DNA from: Terriglobus albidus
GTDB taxonomy: Bacteria; Acidobacteriota; Terriglobia; Terriglobales; Acidobacteriaceae
DNA: 64,000 bases
Direction of reading: 5' to 3'
NCBI RefSeq assembly: GCF_025685425.1
Contig: NZ_JAGTAS010000055.1
Span: 62,001 to 126,000 of the forward strand
Positions 53,229-61,781 of this stretch are shown here, one piece after another. The notes under the pieces were generated by a model, which made no database searches, was not told the DNA's origin, and worked only from the letters and a program-made list of their open reading frames with translations. The position numbers and the translations under genes are program-made. Position 1 is the stretch's first letter; each line of letters opens with the position of its first letter.

Positions 53229-54783
53229 AACTCTGCTCATCCTGCTGGCATTGCTCATCCGCGCCTTGCCGGCTGACAGCCAGGAGCGCACGGCTGCTCC
53301 CAGGATCTTTTTCAGCGATCTGCTCAGCGGCCCAGCCGTGGGAGGCCAGAGCGATCAAGGAGCCTTCGTTACGATCTATGGCTCCGGCTTTGGAACGTCG
53401 AGAGGCACAAGCTACATCACGATAGGGGACGTAGCGGCTGCGTCTTATCCAGTCTGGTCGGACGGTAAGATCTCTTTTCAGCTTGGAAGAAATGCAAAAT
53501 CCGGGCAGATTGTTCTGCACACCGGCAGTGGGCCTGTCTCAAACGGTATTCCATTTGCGGTCCGCCCTGGTCGAATTCTCTTCCTGACGGCAAAGGCACG
53601 GGAAAAGCTAAGCACGGCTGTCGGGAAGCTGAAGGCCGGCGACATCCTGTATGTCCAGGATGGGTTCAGCGATGCGGGCTTAGATCGCTACGAAGCAACG
53701 GTGAACATCATGTCCAGCGGGCGCCGCGATGCACCCATTGCGCTTCTGGCGTATCCCGGCGCAAAAGTCACTATCGGCTCCGCCAACACACCGCGTATCG
53801 CAGCACGCACACCTAATGTGGCACGGACCTCCGATCATTGGGTCATAGGAGGCATTCACTTTATCGGCTATCAGGAAGCACTGGATGTAACGTCTTCGAC
53901 GGACTGGAGAGTTGTCGGTAATGACTTTACCTGTCCGAACGGATTCGGCCCTACCGGCTGTATTGAGTTTTCCCAGGCATCGAATGTCGCTTTCCTCGGA
54001 AATATCATTCACGATGTCGCACAACCCGGTACGACTAAGGTCTACCATGCACTCTACTTCAGCACTGACAGCAATCACATTGATATTGGATGGAACAATA
54101 TCTTCAATGTTCGTGGTTGCCGGGCCATTCAGTTCCACTCCACTCCAACGGACCGCGGCACCGGCCGTAACCAGTACGATCTGCATGTACACGACAACAT
54201 CATTCACGACGTTGTATGCGACGGCATAAACTTCGCGACCATCGATCCATCCCGCGGAACGGTGGAAGCTTATAACAATCTTTTCTATAACGTCGGTCAA
54301 GGCCCCGATCCGCCCGATGGGAGTTCCAACTATTCGTGCATCTACGTTCAGGGTGGCACAAACTACGGTGCGACAGGCACTGGTGTGGTCGAAATCTATA
54401 ACAATACGATGTACCGATGCGGCGGCCGTCGCAACACAGACTCCGGCGCTATCTCTTTTTCCCGGGGATCGCCAGGGCAGATCGTTCATTTGCGAAACAA
54501 CTTGATCGTTCTCGATTCGAAGGTTCCTCTGTTCTCTCCAAATAGCACGATAGTGCCGCTACGAGCAGAGTCAAACCTGGTGTGGTGGCTCAATGGAGTA
54601 GCCTCCTCACCGACTCACGCAGGCTTCACGATTGCTAATCCGTTACTGCGTGATCCTGCACACGGCAACTTTGCACCAACCTCTGGAAGTCCCGCCCTTG
54701 GCAAGGGCACGCCGTTGGACCTGACCTGGAATCTGTTGGGGCAGCCACGGGAGAAAGGCCGCTTAGATATCGGCGCTTACTGA
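53170..54783 (+). CDS. Exported IPT/TIG plus right-handed beta-helix protein
   Basis: The protein has 537 residues. A signal-peptide-like start (LLILLALLIRALPADSQ) precedes an IPT/TIG-type Ig domain (FVTIYGSGFGTSRGTSYITI) at about 40-120, then a parallel beta-helix with NNxxY turns (YNNLFYNVGQ, IYNNTMYRCG) from about 140. The helix domain (YHALYFSTDSNH, NQYDLHVHDNIIHDV) is closely similar to the C-terminus of the giant lipoprotein at 56875. Beta-helix proteins in EPS loci are often lyases or epimerases; no activity can be assigned. Start uncertain among 53158, 53170 and 53212. Its 3' end overlaps the convergent gene by 21 nt. Confidence 0.8.
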   Translation: MKTALHTLSSGVQAMRSGTRTLLILLALLIRALPADSQERTAAPRIFFSDLLSGPAVGGQSDQGAFVTIYGSGFGTSRGTSYITIGDVAAASYPVWSDGKISFQLGRNAKSGQIVLHTGSGPVSNGIPFAVRPGRILFLTAKAREKLSTAVGKLKAGDILYVQDGFSDAGLDRYEATVNIMSSGRRDAPIALLAYPGAKVTIGSANTPRIAARTPNVARTSDHWVIGGIHFIGYQEALDVTSSTDWRVVGNDFTCPNGFGPTGCIEFSQASNVAFLGNIIHDVAQPGTTKVYHALYFSTDSNHIDIGWNNIFNVRGCRAIQFHSTPTDRGTGRNQYDLHVHDNIIHDVVCDGINFATIDPSRGTVEAYNNLFYNVGQGPDPPDGSSNYSCIYVQGGTNYGATGTGVVEIYNNTMYRCGGRRNTDSGAISFSRGSPGQIVHLRNNLIVLDSKVPLFSPNSTIVPLRAESNLVWWLNGVASSPTHAGFTIANPLLRDPAHGNFAPTSGSPALGKGTPLDLTWNLLGQPREKGRLDIGAY

Positions 54784-56046
54784 CGTAAGGCTTCTTGGCG
54801 CGGCACTATGTTTGAACAAAGCCTCATCCATCAGGTTCTCGAACCGATGGACCGCTTTGTTCACATCGAAGTTAGCTGCCCATTCCACCGCCTGCTGCCC
54901 CAGACGCGTGCGCAGCTCGTCATTTTCCATAAGGATGGAGATCGCTGCGGCAACCTCATACACCGATTCGCCGTTCACCCGGAATCCTGTTCTACCATGC
55001 GCAATCGCGTCCGCAGTGCCCCCGGCCTCACCTCCAATTACCGGCAAACCGCACGCGTTCGCTTCCAGGAAGACAACTCCGAATCCCTCCGTATCACCAT
55101 TGATCTCCCGGTTGGGCTGCACAAATACATCTGCACTCTCATAGAGTCCCGGAAGATCCTCGTCTGGAACGAAGCCTAGAAATTCGACACACTCCGTAAG
55201 TTCCAGTTCTTTTACGAGCTGAACCAAAGTGTCGTGTTCGGGCCCCTTGCCTCCGATCACGTATCTCCATGACGGAGACAGTTTTTCCTGCCGCCTCAAA
55301 ACTTCCAGCCCGCGAAGCACCTGATCGATTCCCTTTCGCTTCTCCAGCCTTGCCACCGTCAGGAGAACGGTTTTCTCTTGCCAACCGTAAGCGGCTCGCA
55401 GCTCTTCACGCTTTCCCGAGATATGAAAGCGCTTGAGGTCGATAAAGTTGGAAAGGATTTTTGACTTCTCCACGGGAGCTCCTGTCTTTCGAGATACCAG
55501 GTGCGCTGTATAGCTGCTCACCGAGAGATTCATATCGGATCGCCTGATACAGCGGCGTTGCCAATAATGCATGAAGGGAGCGAGCAGACGGGGCTTAACC
55601 GCCATTGTCAACTCCTCGCCATGAATGTAGTTCACCAGAGCCGTGGGCTTAGGGAGATTCTTCATCAGCCATCCGGCAGAGTATGTTCCGCCACAGACAA
55701 CAGCGTCGGGTGAGTATTTGCTGCAGAGTTCCTGCCATTGCCGTCGCCCCCGCCGCAGAAATCGAGCCAACTGTATGAGGCTGCCAATCGGTCCCTTCTT
55801 TCGATCACCTATGTGGAACTCAAATGCATCGATCCGTTCCACATCCAGACCGTAACGTTGTTTTGCCAACGCGTCCCATGCCTGCAATTCCGCCAATGAC
55901 ACATTGGATCGATCGCCGACAACAACAACTCGGTACCGTTTTAGCCGTGTTAATAGGCCGAGATAGATCTGAACAACGCCGCCGTGATATGCCGGGGCAA
56001 AGTATGGAGCAGCAAAGAGCAGCAGAGGGTGTTTTGACTTGGTCAT
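54763..56046 (-). CDS. Glycosyltransferase family 4
   Basis: The protein has 427 residues. N-terminal LLLFAAPYFAPAYHGGVVQI, C-terminal TVARLEKRKGIDQVL and DTEGFGVVFLEANACGLPVI (EX7E). A typical EPS GT4. Its start overlaps the acyltransferase stop (56043-56046). The two minus-strand genes form a short operon inside the plus-strand block. Confidence 0.92.
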   Translation of the reverse strand: MTKSKHPLLLFAAPYFAPAYHGGVVQIYLGLLTRLKRYRVVVVGDRSNVSLAELQAWDALAKQRYGLDVERIDAFEFHIGDRKKGPIGSLIQLARFLRRGRRQWQELCSKYSPDAVVCGGTYSAGWLMKNLPKPTALVNYIHGEELTMAVKPRLLAPFMHYWQRRCIRRSDMNLSVSSYTAHLVSRKTGAPVEKSKILSNFIDLKRFHISGKREELRAAYGWQEKTVLLTVARLEKRKGIDQVLRGLEVLRRQEKLSPSWRYVIGGKGPEHDTLVQLVKELELTECVEFLGFVPDEDLPGLYESADVFVQPNREINGDTEGFGVVFLEANACGLPVIGGEAGGTADAIAHGRTGFRVNGESVYEVAAAISILMENDELRTRLGQQAVEWAANFDVNKAVHRFENLMDEALFKHSAAPRSLTSVSADI

Positions 56047-56675
56047 AGGGTGACCTCTGGCGCCTGCGCGATCTCTTTCACGGTTCTTTGTTTTACGACG
56101 ACAGCCGGCACTCCCATGACAGTCGCTCCGGCGGGAACATCACGATTGACCAGCGAATTCGCGGCAATCATGGCTCCGTCTTCTACCCGTATCGGACCAA
56201 TCAGAACTGCGTTCGCACCGACGTAAACATTATTTCCAAGTTTGGGAGCACCCTGCGAGCCCGCACCTCGTGTACCCAGCGTGACGTGGTGCGCGATATC
56301 ACAATGCCGTCCTATGACGACTTCCGGATGCAAGGTGATTCCACCACAGTGGGCAATCAAGAGACCGGGACCGATCTCGGCACGCACGTTGATCCGCATC
56401 TGCAAAACCGCCTCGATCCACGTGGCCCCAATCAAATGGAGAGGCTTGGCGAGGCCCCTAACGAGCAGGTTCCTATCCGGGCTATAGACCCAGCGGCCCA
56501 GGCGGTACCAGAAAATACACCAGACCGCAGGATTGAGGAGAATTCGCCGGTAAGACTCTCCATAGGCCCGATAGCGCCCCAAATCTTCTTTGAACTCTGT
56601 GACCAATGCGTCATCCAGCACGTCAAGGCAACGGACTGGCCTCCCTGGCCTGTCTCGGAGCACGTCGCTGGCCAT
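56043..56675 (-). CDS. Serine-acetyltransferase-like hexapeptide acyltransferase
   Basis: The protein has 210 residues. An N-terminal helical part is followed by hexapeptide coils (INVRAEIGPGLLIAHCGGIT, EVVIGRHCDIAHHVTLGT, VYVGANAVLIGPIRVEDGAM) and the CysE-type cap NRDVPAGATVMGVPAVVV. In EPS loci such enzymes O-acetylate sugars, as WcaB and WcaF do. No cysteine-biosynthesis neighbours are seen, so an EPS role is favoured. The next 199 bp upstream separate it from the divergent lipoprotein gene. Confidence 0.87.
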   Translation of the reverse strand: MASDVLRDRPGRPVRCLDVLDDALVTEFKEDLGRYRAYGESYRRILLNPAVWCIFWYRLGRWVYSPDRNLLVRGLAKPLHLIGATWIEAVLQMRINVRAEIGPGLLIAHCGGITLHPEVVIGRHCDIAHHVTLGTRGAGSQGAPKLGNNVYVGANAVLIGPIRVEDGAMIAANSLVNRDVPAGATVMGVPAVVVKQRTVKEIAQAPEVTL

Positions 56676-56874
56676 TCATTGAGGCCCGGGCGGGAATTTT
56701 TTTCCTAGTCATGGAATAAATCTTCCGCAGCCAGATCAGAAGGTAAACGAAAAATCAATTACTTAGGTGTTTGGAATCAGCGGAGACAGGATTGCAAGCC
56801 TTTGCACACGTTCACCAAGTCGGGCTTCATTCGACATATTTTTTTCACCTCACCTTTTTCAGGGAGACGAGCGC

Positions 56875-59800
56875 GTGCTCAAGGAAATTTCTGTTTGTTT
56901 TAAAAAGACTCAACACCAAACTGTATCTTGCACCCGTTCTTTCGGGTTTCCCTTATTCCTCTCTAGTCTGATGCTTCTCCTGCTCGGCACCAATGGGTGC
57001 GGTTGGGGTGGATCCGGGGTCAAGGCAGCTTCAAATACGTCAACGATTACGCTGAACGCCGGCCAGTCGATCCAGATTCCCGCAACAACCGCGTCCAGCA
57101 TCTCCTGGACCGTCAATGGACCGGGATGCTCTGAAAAAGGAAGTTGCGGCACCGTCACCCCTGGATCTGGATACATCAACTACACCGCACCCCAGGCGAT
57201 ATCATCCCAGCTCCACACAACCATCAATGCCACTCTTGCCTCGGCAAGCGACGCTGGGTCCATCGCAGTTACCGTCAATCCGGAACTGACAGTAACGGCG
57301 AATCTGGATTCCGCTACAGTTGGCTCTCCCTACTCGGGCTTGTTAACAACCTCGGGAGGATCGAATCCGGTTCAATCATCGATCTCCGCTGGTAACCTTC
57401 CGGCGGGCCTCTCCTTTGATCCGTCTACAAACAAGATCGCAGGCACGCCCACAACTGCCGGCACATATACATTCACCTTCAAGACAACCGATGCCAGTAA
57501 CGCGCAGACGAACGTCCTTACCCCAAAGACGATCCGCGTCGGCTCGACAGCATCTACGATTTCCATTACGTCCCGTTCTCTTCCGCGCGGCACGGTAGGC
57601 GCAGGGTATTCGACTCAGCTTTCCGCCGCCGGCGGCTCTTCCTCGTATAGCTGGGCTGCCTCATCAGGCTCGCTTCCGACTGGTCTCACACTCTCTCCCA
57701 CCGGCATCATCAGCGGCGTGCCTGCCGCTGCGGGCACATTCGCGATTACGGTAACTGTCACGGACGATACTGGAGCATCAACATCTACACCCCTTACCCT
57801 TACCGTCGCTGCATCAACCTTGGCAGTCACGACCACATCGTTGCCATCAGGCGCCGTCGGTGCCTCCTATACTGCGGCCATCACGGCAGCCGGAGGAGTA
57901 TCTCCCTATGCCTGCGCAGTTGCATCCGGCAACTTACCGAGCGGTTTGTCGCTCTCAGGTTGCGCCATCAGTGGAACACCTACTGCCGCCGTCAACTCTT
58001 CGTTGGTGTTCTCAGTCACTGATGCGGCTGGTACATCCGCTTCCAGCAAGACCCTGGCGCTCACGATCGCGGACGCAGCCACGTTGGACATTACCTCTCC
58101 TGCCTCGGGGACTGTAGGTGCTGGCTACTCTGCTTCCATCGGCGTCTCAGGTGGAAAGGGTCCATACACCTGCAGCATGACCGACGGCACACTACCCACC
58201 GGCATCCTTCTGAACAATTGCACGCTCCAGGGCACTCCAACGGCAGCCGGTGTTTACACGCTCGGTATCAGCGCCACGGACTCATCCAAACCCACGGCTC
58301 AGGGGAAGAAGAAGATCTCCGTCGTTGTCCAGAGTGCTGCGACGCAGCTGACGATCACCTCGCCATCCACGGCCACCGTTGGACAAACCTACAATGGCAC
58401 GATCGGCGTCACCGGCGGAACCTCCCCTTATTCCTGCTCCATTGTTAGCGGGACGCTGCCTTCGGGTCTGAACATCAACAACTGCACCATTACCGGAACC
58501 CCGTCGGTAGCAGGCAGCACAAGCTTGGCCGTAAAAGCGACCGATTCCAACCATCCTGCAGATTCGGCGACCGCATCCATCACTTTGACCGCCGTCTCCC
58601 CGCCGGCAACTCTCACACTCTCTTCTCCGCCATCGGGTACCGTGGGAGCACTGTATAACGGCTCCATTGGTGTTGCAGGTGGAACAGCACCCTACGCCTG
58701 CGCACTGGCAAGTGGAACGATTCCTAATGGATTGACGCTGACCGGTTGCTCGCTGACTGGAACCCCCACAACTGCCGGCAACTCCACCTTCTACATCAAG
58801 GCAACCGACTCCAGCAGTCCGGTTAACTCCACAACGGGACCGGTCACACTCAATATCGCCGCAGATCCAGTAACGTTGGCCCTCACCGCACCACCCTCTG
58901 GAAGCGTTGGTGTCGCTTATAACGGAACCATCGGGGTCTCGGGGGGCACGGCTCCGTATACCTGTTCACTGGCTACCGGTAGCATGCCCTCCGGACTTAC
59001 TCTCAATAACTGTGCCATCAGCGGAACTCCGCTTGTGGCCGGATCCTATAGCCTGTCCATCAAGGCAACGGACTCCGCTTCAAATACGACGACGGCAACG
59101 GTGCCCCTGAACATCATCGCTCCAACGTCTGTCACGCTTAAGATCAGCTCGCCTGTTTCCGCCACCGTAGGTACTGCTTACACCGGTGCGATTGGTATCA
59201 CCGGCGGCGCTGCACCGTACACCTGCTCACTTGTGAGCGGATCGGTCCCAGGGCTTACGCTCAGCGGCTGCTCGCTCAGCGGAACGCCGACCACCGCTGG
59301 AACTTATTCACTCTCCGTGAAGGCAATCGACTCCAGCAGCCCTGCGAACTCGACGACCAGCGCTGTCTCGGTCGCTGTCAAGGCTGCCGCTGCTTCCTTG
59401 ACGATTACTCCTCCCTCTACGGCCGCCACGGTGGGAACGGCTTACATTGGCGCAATCGGAGTCTCCGGTGGCTCCGCACCATACACCTGCTCGCTCCTGA
59501 GCGGATCGGTCCCGGGTCTCACGCTCAGCGGCTGCTCGCTCAGCGGAACGCCGACCACGGCGGGAAATTACTCACTCTCCGTGAAGGCAACCGACTCCAG
59601 CAGCCCTGCGAACTCGACGACCAGCGCTGTCTCCATCGCTGTCAAGGCTGCCGCTGCTTCCTTGACGATTACTCCTCCCTCTACGGCCGCCACGGTGGGA
59701 ACGGCTTACATTGGCGCAATCGGAGTCTCCGGTGGCACCGCACCATACACCTGCTCGCTCCTGAGCGGATCGGTCCCGGGTCTCACGCTCAGCGGCTGCT

Positions 59801-61731
59801 CGCTCAGAGGAACGCCGACCGCGGCGGGAAATTACTCACTCTCCGTGAAGGCAACCGACTCCAGCAGCCCTGCAAACTCGACGACCAGCGCTGTCTCCGT
59901 CACCGTCAAGGCTGCCGCTGCTTCCTTGACGATTACTTCTCCCTCTACGGCCGCCACGGTGGGAACGGCTTACACCGGCGCAATCGGAGTCTCCGGTGGC
60001 ACCGCACCGTACACCTGCTCCCTGACCAGCGGCACAGTCCCGGCAGGCCTCACGCTGACCAACTGCTCGCTCTCCGGCACGCCGACAGCTGCGGGCGCAT
60101 CCGCGCTCACCATCAAAGCCACTGATTCCAGCTCTCCCGCTGCATCCACGACGGGTACGGTGACTTTGACGGTCAATGCAGCTTCTTCCTCCTCCCCAGG
60201 CTCATCGGGAGGACCGCACATCAATTACACCGATCTGAACGTTGGCAGCGGCACCGGCGGAGACAACGGAAACGGCGTCTACGTCCGCATCTTCGGCAGC
60301 AACTTTGGCTCAACCCAGGGCAGCAGTACCGTCGTCCTTGGCGGGCCGTTGGTCACGAATTGCAGCCTCTGCTCATGGAGCGATACGACCATCATTGCGC
60401 AGCTTGGCAGTGCGGCGAAGACCGGCAATATTGTCGTCACCGTAAATGGCGCGGCCTCGAATGGCGTGCCCTTCACGGTCACACCAACAGATATCGTGTT
60501 TGTCTCACCGAACGGAGCCGACACCAACACAGGCAGCTTCACCTCACCCTTCAAGTCGTGGCGTGCAGCCTTCAACTCTGTAACTTCATCCGACTCCATG
60601 ACGCCGGTACGCAATACGGTCATCTATCTGCTTCCGGGTACGGATGTCAGCTTCGATGACGGCCGTGGATACAAGTCGGCGATCTCCATCGATATTGGCG
60701 GTTCCTCGCCAACGAGCCAGCTATCGATCGTGGGCTATCCCGGCGGAACGGTGAATGTGGGGAGTCCTTCCATTACGTATGGCGTTCACGGATGGGGTAA
60801 GTACGCCACCATCGCAAACCTCAATATCGTAGGCCAAAGCTCGGCGATCGATGCTGAAGCCGGAAACGTCCGCATCATCAATAACAGCCTCTCCTGCCCT
60901 GCACCCCCATCGGGCCTGGGTGGAACCGCATGCGCTCTTGGAGAGACCACCGACCCATCCGAAACCTGGGTCTTCGATGGCAACAACGTGCATGACACCG
61001 GTGGCAACGTCGACAAGACGTATCACGCGGTTTACTTCTCGAGTAATGTCAACCATGCCGAAGTAGGCTGGAACGATGTCGGCCAGAACTTCAAAGGTTA
61101 CTGCCGCGGCATCATGTTCCACGCTACCCTTGGCAACAACGAGTATGACCTGCACATCCACGACAATGTTGTAACCAACTCCTATTGCGACGGCATTGCA
61201 CTTGCTTCCGTAAATCCGTCAGAGGGAACGGTTGAAATCTATAACAATGTTGTGGCACATGTGGCCCTTGCTTCCAATCCCTATGGAGTTGCCAATGAAA
61301 CCGGCATCGCCATCAACACTGACCCTGCGGCGGGGTCAAGCAGCGGTAATGTTGAGGTCTATAACAACACCGTGGTTGACGCAGGAGCGTACACGATCGG
61401 AAACCAGAACGGGTGCTTTGGTGTAGTAAGCAGCGGAGCCGGATTACACCTGACGAACAATATCTGTTCACAGCCATCCGGTTCTCAGCCCTATGTCGAA
61501 AGTGGATCGACGAATGTCAGCGGCTCCCACAACCTGTGGTACGGAGCAGGTGCGGCGCCGTCCTGGGATTCATCACCCGTAGGTTCAAACCCGCTGTTCG
61601 TCTCAACCGGAAACTTCGCGCTGCAGTCACAATCGCCGGCGAAGGCAGCCGGCACTAAAAGCATAACCTCCACCATCGACATCGAGGGCGCATCGCGAGG
61701 CTCTACGCCGTCGATGGGAGCCTACCAGTAG
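56875..61731 (+). CDS. Giant lipoprotein: eleven putative-Ig repeats, IPT/TIG domain, beta-helix domain
   Basis: The protein has about 1,618 residues. GTG 56875 has GGGAG about 10 nt upstream. The signal peptide ends in a lipobox-like LLLLGTNGC. From about residue 138 to 1102, about eleven repeats of the He_PIG/putative Ig type follow (ATVGTAYTGAIGVSGGTAPY, then LSGCSLSGTP, then SVKATDSSSP). The last of them are almost identical at DNA level with a 264-bp period (59400-60180). An IPT/TIG domain (VYVRIFGSNFGSTQGSSTVV) and a parallel beta-helix complete it; the helix is a paralogue of the one at 53170. The likely form is a surface-anchored stalk presenting a sugar-acting or -binding head. No catalytic residues are assigned. 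Confidence 0.85.
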   Translation: MLKEISVCFKKTQHQTVSCTRSFGFPLFLSSLMLLLLGTNGCGWGGSGVKAASNTSTITLNAGQSIQIPATTASSISWTVNGPGCSEKGSCGTVTPGSGYINYTAPQAISSQLHTTINATLASASDAGSIAVTVNPELTVTANLDSATVGSPYSGLLTTSGGSNPVQSSISAGNLPAGLSFDPSTNKIAGTPTTAGTYTFTFKTTDASNAQTNVLTPKTIRVGSTASTISITSRSLPRGTVGAGYSTQLSAAGGSSSYSWAASSGSLPTGLTLSPTGIISGVPAAAGTFAITVTVTDDTGASTSTPLTLTVAASTLAVTTTSLPSGAVGASYTAAITAAGGVSPYACAVASGNLPSGLSLSGCAISGTPTAAVNSSLVFSVTDAAGTSASSKTLALTIADAATLDITSPASGTVGAGYSASIGVSGGKGPYTCSMTDGTLPTGILLNNCTLQGTPTAAGVYTLGISATDSSKPTAQGKKKISVVVQSAATQLTITSPSTATVGQTYNGTIGVTGGTSPYSCSIVSGTLPSGLNINNCTITGTPSVAGSTSLAVKATDSNHPADSATASITLTAVSPPATLTLSSPPSGTVGALYNGSIGVAGGTAPYACALASGTIPNGLTLTGCSLTGTPTTAGNSTFYIKATDSSSPVNSTTGPVTLNIAADPVTLALTAPPSGSVGVAYNGTIGVSGGTAPYTCSLATGSMPSGLTLNNCAISGTPLVAGSYSLSIKATDSASNTTTATVPLNIIAPTSVTLKISSPVSATVGTAYTGAIGITGGAAPYTCSLVSGSVPGLTLSGCSLSGTPTTAGTYSLSVKAIDSSSPANSTTSAVSVAVKAAAASLTITPPSTAATVGTAYIGAIGVSGGSAPYTCSLLSGSVPGLTLSGCSLSGTPTTAGNYSLSVKATDSSSPANSTTSAVSIAVKAAAASLTITPPSTAATVGTAYIGAIGVSGGTAPYTCSLLSGSVPGLTLSGCSLRGTPTAAGNYSLSVKATDSSSPANSTTSAVSVTVKAAAASLTITSPSTAATVGTAYTGAIGVSGGTAPYTCSLTSGTVPAGLTLTNCSLSGTPTAAGASALTIKATDSSSPAASTTGTVTLTVNAASSSSPGSSGGPHINYTDLNVGSGTGGDNGNGVYVRIFGSNFGSTQGSSTVVLGGPLVTNCSLCSWSDTTIIAQLGSAAKTGNIVVTVNGAASNGVPFTVTPTDIVFVSPNGADTNTGSFTSPFKSWRAAFNSVTSSDSMTPVRNTVIYLLPGTDVSFDDGRGYKSAISIDIGGSSPTSQLSIVGYPGGTVNVGSPSITYGVHGWGKYATIANLNIVGQSSAIDAEAGNVRIINNSLSCPAPPSGLGGTACALGETTDPSETWVFDGNNVHDTGGNVDKTYHAVYFSSNVNHAEVGWNDVGQNFKGYCRGIMFHATLGNNEYDLHIHDNVVTNSYCDGIALASVNPSEGTVEIYNNVVAHVALASNPYGVANETGIAINTDPAAGSSSGNVEVYNNTVVDAGAYTIGNQNGCFGVVSSGAGLHLTNNICSQPSGSQPYVESGSTNVSGSHNLWYGAGAAPSWDSSPVGSNPLFVSTGNFALQSQSPAKAAGTKSITSTIDIEGASRGSTPSMGAYQ
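59401..60192 (+). repeat. 264-bp coding tandem repeats
   Basis: The stretch beginning ACGATTACTCCTCCCTCTAC recurs at 59401, 59665 and 59929 with near-identity, exactly 88 codons apart. Each unit is one Ig-like domain in the lipoprotein. The low divergence points to recent duplication or gene conversion; copy number may vary between strains. Confidence 0.9.
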
Positions 61732-61745
61732 AATCCCTCTTGCCG

Positions 61746-61781
61746 CGGGGGGCGCGAAGTTTGCGCTCCCCGTTTTCTTTT
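61746..61781 (+). terminator. Rho-independent terminator after the giant lipoprotein gene
   Basis: CGGGGGGCGC at 61746-61755 pairs with GCGCTCCCCG at 61763-61772 (one G-U pair) and is followed by TTTTCTTTT. It begins 15 nt after the lipoprotein stop and abuts the stop of the convergent sugar-transferase gene. Confidence 0.9.

Noticed and set aside
53680-54489. 269-codon minus-strand frame opposite the beta-helix gene
   Set aside because: Antisense of the repeat-rich beta-helix coding sequence; composition is that of a shadow frame.
56783-56799. Sigma-54-like GG-N10-GC before the giant lipoprotein gene
   Set aside because: The -12 box (TTGCA) is good, but the -24 box keeps only GG, so I do not count it with the three better sites.
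59150-60180. CRISPR-like array suggested by regular repeats
   Set aside because: The 264-bp units are in frame, code for Ig domains and have no short repeat/spacer structure.
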